Of a stretch of 10,617 nucleotides of DNA, positions 1 to 6,252 are shown piece after piece. This DNA is from Deltaproteobacteria bacterium UBA7527 (GTDB lineage Bacteria > Desulfobacterota > Syntrophorhabdia > Syntrophorhabdales > Syntrophorhabdaceae), in NCBI GenBank assembly GCA_002478225.1, contig DLMV01000019.1:1-10617 (forward strand), read 5' to 3'. Numbering within the stretch: the stretch's first letter is position 1; every line of letters starts with the position of its first letter. Under the pieces are notes generated by a model. That model was given only the letters and a program-made list of their open reading frames with translations, searched no databases and was not told where the DNA came from. A program made the position numbers and the translations under genes.

Positions 1-99
1 GCCATCTATGATGCCGTGGGCGTGCGCATCCCCGAGCTCCCCGTGACAGCGGAGAGGCTGTACACGTTGATGAAGGAAAAGGAGAAGGATAAAAAGTAG
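1..99 (+). CDS. Molybdenum hydroxylase large subunit, C-terminal end only (4-hydroxybenzoyl-CoA reductase alpha-like)
   Basis: Only the last 32 codons and the TAG stop are in the window; the start lies off the left edge. The visible tail begins AIYDAVGVRIPELPVTAERL and ends in a lysine-rich stretch. This motif is the typical C-terminus of xanthine-dehydrogenase-family molybdopterin-binding subunits, in which a small helix is followed by 'GVR...LP(I/V)T(P/A)E'. The family hydroxylates or, in 4-hydroxybenzoyl-CoA reductase, reductively dehydroxylates aromatic substrates in the cytoplasm. Assignment to 4-hydroxybenzoyl-CoA reductase is an inference from the phenylphosphate-synthase-like genes that follow; xanthine dehydrogenase or an aldehyde oxidoreductase would have a similar tail. 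The next gene starts 8 bp after the stop, so the two are probably cotranscribed. Confidence 0.6.
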   Translation, partial: AIYDAVGVRIPELPVTAERLYTLMKEKEKDKK

Positions 100-107
100 G
101 AAGGACC

Positions 108-755
108 ATGTCCATACTGCTCATTCAGAACTGGGACATCCTTCACGGCAAGGAAGACGAATACGCGAAGTTTGTAAACGAGGTATACATACCCGAGACA
201 ACAGACATCGGGATCATTTCTGTTGGTGGTTTTTATGTGGAAGTCGGTTTTGGGCCTCGGGTCATTGCTGTACACAGCGTCAACGAGATGAGCGAACTTC
301 TGAAGGCCCTTACCGACAAGACGTTCAAAAACCTGTCAAAGGAACTCAGGCAATATGTGTATAATTACCGGAGGTACGTGCTGGAGCCCACCGGCGCTGC
401 CCAAAAGGGGAAGTATGCGATCCAGAAGGGCGTATGGAAATTCAACCAGTATTATGATCTGAGGCCAGGGGTAAAGAAGGCCTATGCTGAATTTATTATC
501 AATGAATACATCCCGACCATGGAAAAGATCGATTATGTTAAGGTAACAGGCGGCTGGAACGTTGTCCTCGGGGGATTCAGCGAGATCATTGCAGAGCTCA
601 CCTTTGCAGACCCTATTGATATCGGGAGGCTCCTTGCGAATGAGGATTTCAGGAAGATATCGTTGAAGCTTAAGAACATGTATGCGACCAACTATATGAG
701 CAGGATCATCCGCTGCACTGAGCGGTTTGATGAACCACGATGGTTCAAACTTTAA
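108..755 (+). CDS. Duplicated alpha/beta-barrel-like protein of unknown function
   Basis: I do not recognise a named family. The 215-residue protein is an internal duplication. Residues about 5-93 and 104-204 align at an offset of 107-108: D10/D117, G14/G121, Y19/Y126, F22/F129, the YIP at 27-29 against 134-136, and GG at 40-41 against 148-149. Each half has the strand-helix-strand-strand-helix pattern of the dimeric alpha/beta barrel (NIPSNAP/EthD/ABM-like) superfamily, so one chain could form the two-domain barrel alone. There is no signal peptide, membrane segment or cysteine motif; the protein should be cytoplasmic. The ATG at 108 has an AGGAAGG ribosome site just upstream (99-105). It sits 8 bp after the molybdenum hydroxylase gene and 118 bp before the phosphotransferase subunits, which suggests a role with phenolic intermediates. 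Substrate binding, rather than redox chemistry, is my guess only. Confidence 0.75.
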   Translation: MSILLIQNWDILHGKEDEYAKFVNEVYIPETTDIGIISVGGFYVEVGFGPRVIAVHSVNEMSELLKALTDKTFKNLSKELRQYVYNYRRYVLEPTGAAQKGKYAIQKGVWKFNQYYDLRPGVKKAYAEFIINEYIPTMEKIDYVKVTGGWNVVLGGFSEIIAELTFADPIDIGRLLANEDFRKISLKLKNMYATNYMSRIIRCTERFDEPRWFKL

Positions 756-820
756 AGCAATAGAAGAGGGAGAGGAAGGGGTATTATATGGTCTGATCTT
801 TTTTTAAAAGCTCGTAATTG

Positions 821-831
821 AAAGGAGGTGA
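821..831 (+). promoter_or_regulatory. Perfect Shine-Dalgarno-like sequence with no usable start codon
   Basis: AAAGGAGGTGA is a full-length match to the anti-Shine-Dalgarno, but it lies 43 bases before the ATG at 874, too far to serve it directly. No ATG, GTG or TTG follows at a normal distance. An ATT at 832 is in frame with the ATG at 874 and open between them, but it is only 3 nt from GGAGG. The gene's own site is AAGGGGG at 862-868, 5 nt from the ATG. The upstream site could be a ribosome standby site or a relic of a lost small gene. Confidence 0.4.
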
Positions 832-873
832 ATTCTTTTACGACACAATATAAATAAAAAGAAGGGGGTTATT

Positions 874-2721
874 ATGGCAGAGGCAAAGAAATTTCCGTAC
901 GCTTCAGAGGTAGTACTACCACCGGAACTCGCAGGCTGGGAAGAGATGTATCCGCCCCAGCGTCTATTCAGCAAGGACAGACAAGCATGGGAGAATAAGC
1001 ATTTCTGGTTTCAGGACAAGATCCATGCCCCTGAACCCATGTACCCGCTCGATGATATCTTTCAGGAGGCATGGCAGATAGCGCTTTCTCAGTTCACCAC
1101 GCGGGTGTTCTGCATCCCGCCAGCACAGGGCGTGGCACAGAGGATGCTGGGCTGCTACATGTACATCACGCCGGTGGAGCCGCCGCCCCCCGAGGTCATT
1201 GGGGAGAAGGCGGAGCGTTTTGGGAAAAGGGTATTTTATGTCTTTGAGAACTATGAGAAATTGTGGAACAAGTGGCTTGAAAAGTTCCAGGCACTGGGGA
1301 GGGAAATGGAGTCCCTCAAGATACCGAAGGAATTCGATAAATATGTGCCCGATTCAGAGGTCTTCCCTGCTCCGAGAGGCTATACACAGGCATACGAGCT
1401 CATAGAGGCATTCAACACGATCATAAGCCAGATATTCAAGGCATGGCAGTACCATTTTGAATATCTGAACCTCGCTTACCTGGCTTATCTCATGTTCGTT
1501 GATACAGCACGAAAGCTGTTCCCAGGCATAAAAGAAAGCACCATCGGGAAGATGGTCGCCGGCGCTGAGGTATCGATGTTCAGACCGGAGGAAGAGCTGT
1601 GCAGGTTGAGCAGGCTGGCAATTGGCCAGCGGCCTGTGGCCGAGATCCTGAAAAAGGATATTCCCGCTGATAAAAAGATCGAAGAACTAAAGGCCATTGA
1701 TGCCGGCAGGATATGGCTTGAAGAGATCGAAAGGATCAAGAACCCCTGGTTCTTCGTGTCCTGCGGAAGCGGTTGGTACCACTACGAGGGCAGCTGGACG
1801 AACAAGATGGATGTTCCTTTCAGCTATATGCAGAGCTATGTCCAGAGGCTCGAAAAAGGAGAGACGATAGAAAGGTCCCTCACGGCTATCAGCGAGGAAA
1901 GGAACAGGCTCGTCAGCGAATACAAGGCGCTCATAAAGACCGATGATGACAGGAAATCTTTTGAGGATGCCTACAAGGTAGTGAGAACAATCTACCGGTA
2001 CGCCGAAGACCACCTTTTTTGGGTCGAACACTGGCTCCACACGATCTGGTTTGAAAAGATCAGAGAATTCGGCGATCTGCTCGTCAAATACAACGTGCTA
2101 AAGAAGACGGACGATATATTCCTCTTCAACAGGTTTGAAGTGCCCATGCTGCTCGAAGACCTGGCAACTGCATGGGCTTTGGGCGAAGGCGCTCCCACAA
2201 GGGGCGTATTCTGGATGGAAAAAGCAGCGAAGAGGGAGAAGATACTCGATGCGGCAAGAAAGTGGATGGCGGTGCCGGGACTTGGCGTGCCACCGGAAGA
2301 GGTCTCCGAACCTTTTACTGTCATGCTCTGGGGGATCACCACCGACAAGGTGGCAGAGTGGCTGAAGGGCTCTGAGGTAGAATCGAAGGACGTCACCGAG
2401 ATCAAGGGCTTTGCGTCCTCTGCCGGAGTTGCCGAAGGGCCTGCAAGGGTGCTCAAGCTCCTTGAAGATGTTGTGCAGCTCAAGCAGGGCGAGATCATGG
2501 TCGCACCCTGCACTAATCCTTCATGGGCGCCGGTCTTTACAAAGATAAAGGCGGCTGTAACGGATATCGGAGGGCTTACTTCCCATGCTGCAATTGTTTC
2601 GAGGGAGTACGGCCTGCCGTCCGTGACCGGTACGGGGATCGCAACATCAGTGATCAAGACGGGCGATATTATAAAGGTCGACGGCAGTACTGGCACAGTT
2701 GTGATCGTCAAGAGGGCATAA
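874..2721 (+). CDS. Phenylphosphate synthase-like phosphohistidine subunit (PEP-utilising mobile domain, about 70 kDa)
   Basis: In the phenol-degrading Thauera enzyme, phenylphosphate synthase converts phenol and ATP to phenylphosphate, AMP and phosphate. Its 70 kDa component resembles the central part of PEP synthase and carries the phosphorylated histidine. This 615-residue protein has that layout. A long N-terminal region (1 to about 500) rich in Trp and aromatic residues probably binds the aromatic acceptor. Then follows a PEP-utilising mobile domain (about 506-615), containing GGLTSHAAIVSREYGLP with the predicted phosphohistidine at His571. The ATG at 874 is preceded by AAGGGGG at 862-868. 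The nucleotide-binding half of a PEP synthase is absent here but is encoded by the next gene, separated by a strong stem-loop. The acceptor could be phenol or another phenolic or acidic compound; the chemistry is well supported, the exact substrate is not. No CBS-domain third subunit is in the window. Confidence 0.8.
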   Translation: MAEAKKFPYASEVVLPPELAGWEEMYPPQRLFSKDRQAWENKHFWFQDKIHAPEPMYPLDDIFQEAWQIALSQFTTRVFCIPPAQGVAQRMLGCYMYITPVEPPPPEVIGEKAERFGKRVFYVFENYEKLWNKWLEKFQALGREMESLKIPKEFDKYVPDSEVFPAPRGYTQAYELIEAFNTIISQIFKAWQYHFEYLNLAYLAYLMFVDTARKLFPGIKESTIGKMVAGAEVSMFRPEEELCRLSRLAIGQRPVAEILKKDIPADKKIEELKAIDAGRIWLEEIERIKNPWFFVSCGSGWYHYEGSWTNKMDVPFSYMQSYVQRLEKGETIERSLTAISEERNRLVSEYKALIKTDDDRKSFEDAYKVVRTIYRYAEDHLFWVEHWLHTIWFEKIREFGDLLVKYNVLKKTDDIFLFNRFEVPMLLEDLATAWALGEGAPTRGVFWMEKAAKREKILDAARKWMAVPGLGVPPEEVSEPFTVMLWGITTDKVAEWLKGSEVESKDVTEIKGFASSAGVAEGPARVLKLLEDVVQLKQGEIMVAPCTNPSWAPVFTKIKAAVTDIGGLTSHAAIVSREYGLPSVTGTGIATSVIKTGDIIKVDGSTGTVVIVKRA

Positions 2722-2738
2722 ACTGCAGAAGCAAAGTA

Positions 2739-2769
2739 GGTTGGGGGCGCGATTACCGCGCTTCCAACC
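2739..2769 (+). ncRNA. Intercistronic stem-loop between the two phosphotransferase subunits
   Basis: Bases 2739-2751 pair with 2757-2769 over 13 positions: 11 Watson-Crick pairs and two central G-U wobbles (2745/2763 and 2746/2762). They enclose the five-base loop ATTAC. No U-tract follows (the next bases are CCTTTCGAAG), so it is not a normal Rho-independent terminator. It more likely blocks exonucleases or marks a processing site that sets the ratio of the two subunits. It is described here as an RNA structure, not as an independent RNA gene. Confidence 0.7.
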
Positions 2770-2795
2770 CCTTTCGAAGCAAAAAGGGTGAAGTT

Positions 2796-2804
2796 AAAAG
2801 GGGG
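2796..2804 (+). promoter_or_regulatory. Ribosome-binding site fixing the start at 2812
   Basis: AAAAGGGGG lies 7 nt before ATG 2812. A GTG at 2788 in the same frame would add eight residues, but they would be translated across this ribosome site and GTG has no site of its own placed as well. The 23 bases from 2798 to 2820 repeat those from 862 to 882 around the previous gene's start, except for two inserted A residues. Confidence 0.65.
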
Positions 2805-2811
2805 AATTATT

Positions 2812-3885
2812 ATGGCAGAGAAATGGATCTACTGGTTGAAAGAGGTTGGACAGGAGGACAACAACGTTGTCGGGAAGAAGTGCGCCAACCTTGGAGAGCT
2901 GATAAAAGCCGGGTTTCACGTACCGCCGGGTTTTGCCCTTGGCGTGGAAGCGTACTCCCGGTTCATGAAAGAGACAGAGGCTACGGACATTTTATTAAAA
3001 TTTCTGGAAACGTTCCATGCTGACCCGAACAATGTCGCAGACACTCTGAAGTTCGAAGAGGCGTCGAATGCAATGAGAGCTATGGTTGAGTCGGTCAGGA
3101 TGCCGCCTGACATGGAAAAAACGATAAAAGAATACTACGCAGAGATGTGCAGGATCGCAGGCTGTGAAAATATATATGTTGCTGCGCGTTCGGCCGGGCC
3201 GGTAAGCCACCCTGGCCAGTATGAGACTTACTTAAATGTGAGCGGAGCAGATGATGTGGTGTTCAATGTGATACGGGTATGGTCAAGCACGTTCAACACC
3301 CGTTCCATCATCGCAAGGGCGAGGCTCGGTCTGCCGCTTCATTATGACCCGATAGGAGTAGCTGTATTGACAATGGTCGATGCCAAGGCAGCCGGCGTTA
3401 TGTTCACAGTAAACCCTGTGAACGGCGATGAATCAAAGGTGGCCATCGAAGGAAGCTTTGGCTACGGCGAAGCGGTTGTTTCCGGCAATGTGACGCCGGA
3501 CAGATATCTGGTCGACAAGATCACCATGGAGATAGATGAGAAGATAATTTCCGATAAGGGGAGTGAATTCATCTACAACCCCGAAACAAAAGAGATGGAA
3601 TATGTAGAGCTGGCTCCGGACCAGAGGAAAAGACAGTGTCTTGAAGACAAGGAGGTGCTGGAGCTTACAAGGCTCGCAAAAAAGGTCGAGGCGCATTTCA
3701 GATGCCCCCAGGATATAGAGTGGTCCATCTCAAGGAGCCTCCCCTTCCCGGAAAGCATCTTTCTTGTGCAGGCCCGCCCTGAGAGCGTATGGGGCAAGAA
3801 GAAGAAAGAATCGGTGCTGGGGAAGAAAAGCGGCATGGAACTCTTGTTCGAGAGGGCAACGACGCCAATAAAGGTGAAGATCTGA
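2812..3885 (+). CDS. Phenylphosphate synthase-like nucleotide-binding subunit (PEP/pyruvate-binding domain, about 40 kDa)
   Basis: This 357-residue protein is a single PEP/pyruvate-binding (PPDK_N-type, ATP-grasp-like) domain. It matches the 40 kDa phenylphosphate synthase component that resembles the N-terminal part of PEP synthase and transfers phosphate from ATP to the histidine of its partner. Family landmarks run in order: GKKCANLGELIKAGFHVPPG near the N-terminus, AARS at 124-127 followed by PGQYETYLNV, a GVMFTVNP motif, SFGYGEAVVSG, DIEW at 301-304 and the terminal LVQARPE beginning at 318. The usual serine/acid-rich loop after the 'RSS' of PEP synthase is shortened to SAGPVSHPGQ, as befits a specialised acceptor. 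Start chosen at ATG 2812. Together with the upstream subunit it rebuilds a PEP-synthase-like enzyme in two chains. Its 3' end runs into a 7-nt repeat array. Confidence 0.8.
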   Translation: MAEKWIYWLKEVGQEDNNVVGKKCANLGELIKAGFHVPPGFALGVEAYSRFMKETEATDILLKFLETFHADPNNVADTLKFEEASNAMRAMVESVRMPPDMEKTIKEYYAEMCRIAGCENIYVAARSAGPVSHPGQYETYLNVSGADDVVFNVIRVWSSTFNTRSIIARARLGLPLHYDPIGVAVLTMVDAKAAGVMFTVNPVNGDESKVAIEGSFGYGEAVVSGNVTPDRYLVDKITMEIDEKIISDKGSEFIYNPETKEMEYVELAPDQRKRQCLEDKEVLELTRLAKKVEAHFRCPQDIEWSISRSLPFPESIFLVQARPESVWGKKKKESVLGKKSGMELLFERATTPIKVKI

Positions 3886-3886
3886 A

Positions 3887-3937
3887 GTAAGGCGTAAAAA
3901 GCAGCATAGAGCTGAGAACTGAGGGCAGAGAGATAGA
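3887..3937 (+). repeat. Degenerate 7-nt tandem array after the nucleotide-binding subunit gene
   Basis: GTAA recurs at 3887 and 3894. In-phase units AGCATAG (3903) and AGCTGAG (3910) follow, with AACTGAG, GGCAGAG and AGATAGA to 3937. The array begins right after the stop codon at 3883-3885. Its first unit and the AGC start of the second match the minus-strand array inside the ferredoxin gene (9452-9486), giving a shared AGCATAGAGC. Confidence 0.6.
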
Positions 3938-3987
3938 CTCCGTGAGGGATTGTTTCTTTTCTCTTACCGCTATTTTAAGAAATTGTT

Positions 3988-5220
3988 ATGAAAAAATATC
4001 TGTTAATTATCACTACGCTTGATACGAAGGGGCGAGAAGCGGAATATGTAAGGGGTTGTGTTCAGGGTCTTGGCGTACAGTCTTTGTTGATGGATACGGG
4101 GACGCTGGGAAGGCCGCTCGTTGAGCCTGATATTAAAAGCAAAGAAGTAGCGCTCGCGGCAGGATATGACCTTGAGAGAATCGTAGAGAAAGGAGACCGT
4201 TCCGGCGCTGTGGCGGCCATGCAGAAAGGCGGAGCTGTTTTGGCAAGGCGCTTGTTCGATGAAGGAAAGCTCCACGGTATTTTCGGGATGGGCGGCGGGA
4301 CCGGAACGGCTATCGCGACGTCCATCATGCGTGCGCTCCCGTTCGGCCTGCCGAAGGTTGTTGTCTCGACCGTTGCGTCCCGTGACGTCAGGGAGTACAT
4401 AGGCACGAAAGACATCGTCATGTTCCACTCAGTGGCGGACATCCTCGGTTCCAATGAATTCATCCGTCATATCCTCGCGCAGGCTGCGCAAGCAGTGTGC
4501 GGGATGATGGAGGCGGGGACTTCCATAAAAAAAGTGAAGCCCATGGTGGGAGTTACCGCCTATGGCATTAATTCTGCCTGTGCGCTGAATGCAGAGCCGC
4601 TCCTCGAGAAAAGGGGATACGAGATGATCGGTTTCCATGCAAATGGAGTAGGCGGGATGGCGATGGAGGAGATGATCGAACAGGGCCTGCTCGTCGGCGT
4701 CCTCGATCTTACCCCCCACGAACTGGCAGACGAGATGTATGGAGGATATTGCAGGGGCATAGGGCAGAAACGATTCGAAACGGCCGGAGAAATGGGAGTG
4801 CCGCTGATTTTTGCCCCGGGCGGTCTTGATAATGCCGTCTTCAGCCCCTATTACCCCATGCCGGATATCTTGAAGGGAAGAAAGACCCATGTCCACGACA
4901 TACGTTTTTGTGTTCGCATGGATAAGGATGAAATGGCTAAATTTGCGGAGATCATCGGAGAGAAGCTGAACAGATCACATGGACCGGTTTATGTGCTCAT
5001 TCCAAAAAAGGGTTGGTCCGAGATCGATAAGCCCGGAATGGAACTCTTTGACCCTGATATTGACAGGGTGTTTGTTGCCCGGTTGAAGAAGATCCTTAAA
5101 TCCGGTGTCCCTGTTGAGGAGATGGATGCCCACATAAGCGAAGAGGTCTTTGCTGAAAGGGCAGTGGAGATCCTTGACGGGATGATAAAAAAGTTGGACA
5201 AGAAGCCGTCTGAAGTGTAG
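3988..5220 (+). CDS. UPF0261 / Tm-1-like ATP-binding protein
   Basis: The 410-residue protein belongs to the UPF0261 family, whose plant relative is the N-terminal ATP-binding inhibitory domain of tomato Tm-1. Recognisable signatures are the start KKYLLIITTLDTKGREAEY, GMGGGTGTAIATSIMRALPFG from residue 100, STVASRDVREYIGTKDIVMFHSVADILG (in two parts, around 128-154), and the later GVTAYGINSA and FAPGGLDNAVF segments. The length is normal for the stand-alone bacterial form. Its biochemical role is not established. In many genomes it pairs with a TIM-barrel 'PEP hydrolase-like' protein, which is not seen here. The ribosome site is weak, but the N-terminus fits the family. It is 9 bp upstream of the LpdD-like gene, which implies cotranslation and a link to prenyl-FMN or aromatic-acid metabolism. 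It is cytoplasmic, with no membrane segments. Confidence 0.85.
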   Translation: MKKYLLIITTLDTKGREAEYVRGCVQGLGVQSLLMDTGTLGRPLVEPDIKSKEVALAAGYDLERIVEKGDRSGAVAAMQKGGAVLARRLFDEGKLHGIFGMGGGTGTAIATSIMRALPFGLPKVVVSTVASRDVREYIGTKDIVMFHSVADILGSNEFIRHILAQAAQAVCGMMEAGTSIKKVKPMVGVTAYGINSACALNAEPLLEKRGYEMIGFHANGVGGMAMEEMIEQGLLVGVLDLTPHELADEMYGGYCRGIGQKRFETAGEMGVPLIFAPGGLDNAVFSPYYPMPDILKGRKTHVHDIRFCVRMDKDEMAKFAEIIGEKLNRSHGPVYVLIPKKGWSEIDKPGMELFDPDIDRVFVARLKKILKSGVPVEEMDAHISEEVFAERAVEILDGMIKKLDKKPSEV

Positions 5221-5229
5221 AATAGCGAA

Positions 5230-5607
5230 ATGTATTTTTTCGACATTTCAGAGAGGAAGGGGTCTTTCGAGGTATCGGCGCATACGATGTCCGTCGGAAG
5301 CGACATACTTGTCGTGCTCACCGGCGGCCGTATCCACATCGGAGCTGTAGCGATCGCGCAGCCAAGGCCAAGCATAAAAGACGCGAAAAAGATAAGCTCG
5401 ACAAGCTCGGTCTTTACCTATGTGGGCCATAAGGAAGATGTGGTGGCAAAAGCGATGTCTGAGGAGCTTTCAAAGGAGTTGAACAAAAAAGTGGTGGTTG
5501 CTGCCGGGATCCACTGGGATGGACTGAAGAAGAAGGATATTGAGCTTATAATAGAGATATGCGGTAAGATCACAAAAAGGATCATTGCGGAGGTATCGAA
5601 AGAGTGA
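5230..5607 (+). CDS. LpdD-like prenylated-flavin chaperone
   Basis: This 125-residue protein resembles LpdD, the small third component found beside the UbiD-type gallate decarboxylase and UbiX-type protein of lactobacilli and thought to help deliver or protect prenylated FMN. Shared landmarks are a strand-rich start, then SDILVVLTGG, HIGAVAIA after a short turn, and near the C-terminus VVVAAGIHWDGLKKKDIE. The order and spacing follow the family. The ATG at 5230 lies 9 bp after the UPF0261 stop and has a poor ribosome site, which suggests translational coupling. Its stop overlaps the GTG start of the UbiX-like gene by 4 bp (GTGA), a strong sign that the two products work together. The carboxylase or decarboxylase they should serve is not in this window. 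Confidence 0.75.
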   Translation: MYFFDISERKGSFEVSAHTMSVGSDILVVLTGGRIHIGAVAIAQPRPSIKDAKKISSTSSVFTYVGHKEDVVAKAMSEELSKELNKKVVVAAGIHWDGLKKKDIELIIEICGKITKRIIAEVSKE

Positions 5608-6179
5608 AGCGTATTATTGTCGGTATTACAGGTGCTACAGGCGTCATCTATGGTATCAGGCTGCTCGAGGCGCTGAAGAACGCAGAGGTCGAGACACATC
5701 TCATCCTTTCCGATGCGGGAAAGAAGAACATCCTTATTGAAACAGATCGCACGGTCGAGGACGTGGAGGGGCTTGCCTCTCAGGTCCATGATATTAGAAA
5801 TCTCGGCGCTTCCATATCAAGCGGTTCCTTCAGGACCAACGGTATGGTCATAGTGCCCTGCACGGTGAAAACGCTTTCCGGCGTAGCCAATTCATACAAC
5901 GACAATCTCATCGTGCGGGCTGCCGATGTTGTCCTGAAAGAAAGAAGAAGGCTGATCCTCGTTGTACGGGAAACACCGCTGCATAAAGGCCACCTGGAGC
6001 TGATGAGCAGAGTTGCCGACATCGGCGGCATCATCCTGCCGCCTATCCCCGCGTTCTACCACTCGCCGCGCACAATAGACGACCTGCTGAACCACGCAGT
6101 GGGAAAGATCCTTGATCTCCTTGATATCGACAACTCCCTCTTCGCGAGGTGGCAAGGGATAAGCGAACGTAAGTCGTAA
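5604..6179 (+). CDS. UbiX-type flavin prenyltransferase
   Basis: UbiX enzymes join a dimethylallyl group to reduced FMN, making the prenyl-FMN cofactor of UbiD-family (de)carboxylases. The 191-residue product has the family marks: GITGATG at the N-terminus (Thr12 where many members have Ser), SGSF at 73-76, PCTVKTL with Cys86 and Lys89, RETPL at 122-126, PPIPAFYHSPRTIDDL, and a late Trp. It starts at GTG 5604 inside the upstream stop, with GGAGG at 5589-5593 as ribosome site. Its last residues and stop (CGTAAGTCGTAA) are part of a 7-nt repeat array. It is cytoplasmic and soluble. The genomic setting points to a phenylphosphate carboxylase or another aromatic UbiD enzyme as recipient, rather than ubiquinone synthesis. 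Confidence 0.9.
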   Translation: MKRIIVGITGATGVIYGIRLLEALKNAEVETHLILSDAGKKNILIETDRTVEDVEGLASQVHDIRNLGASISSGSFRTNGMVIVPCTVKTLSGVANSYNDNLIVRAADVVLKERRRLILVVRETPLHKGHLELMSRVADIGGIILPPIPAFYHSPRTIDDLLNHAVGKILDLLDIDNSLFARWQGISERKS

Positions 6180-6209
6180 AAAGTAAAATGTGAAATGTAA
6201 TCTGAATGG
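6168..6209 (+). repeat. Degenerate 7-nt tandem array spanning the UbiX-like stop codon
   Basis: Six in-phase units start with CGTAAGT (6168) and CGTAAAA (6175) and go on through AGTAAAA, TGTGAAA, TGTAATC and TGAATGG to 6209. The TAA stop (6177-6179) and the last two sense codons fall within the array, so the array has shaped the C-terminus of the enzyme. Confidence 0.6.
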
Positions 6210-6238
6210 CCTATTGTTTCCAAGACAGCATGTGAAAC

Positions 6239-6245
6239 AGGGAGG
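6239..6245 (+). promoter_or_regulatory. Ribosome-binding site fixing the start at 6253
   Basis: AGGGAGG lies 7 nt before the ATG at 6253. An in-frame ATG at 6190 sits inside the 7-nt repeat array, has no ribosome site, and would add 21 residues of low-complexity character. Confidence 0.7.
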
Positions 6246-6252
6246 AAACACG

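Noticed and set aside
798..810. Intrinsic terminator at the T-run before 874
   Set aside because: Only a 5-bp A/T stem (CTTTT/AAAAG) with no GC-rich stem before the T-run.
1992..2711. A 239-codon open frame on the minus strand
   Set aside because: It is antisense to the conserved mobile domain with His571, has a Ser/Thr/Pro-rich shadow-type composition and no recognisable motif.
2523..3023. A 166-codon plus-strand frame bridging the two synthase genes
   Set aside because: It overlaps conserved coding sequence of both subunits in another frame and the stem-loop; the translation is low in hydrophobic core and rich in Gly/Arg, as expected for a shadow.
3950..3976. Sigma-70-type promoter before the UPF0261 gene (TTGTTT ... 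TATTTT)
   Set aside because: The spacing is 15 bp and both boxes are weak; not enough to claim.
3988..6179. A UbiD-family carboxylase in this window
   Set aside because: None of the proteins has UbiD length or motifs; only the cofactor-supply genes are present.
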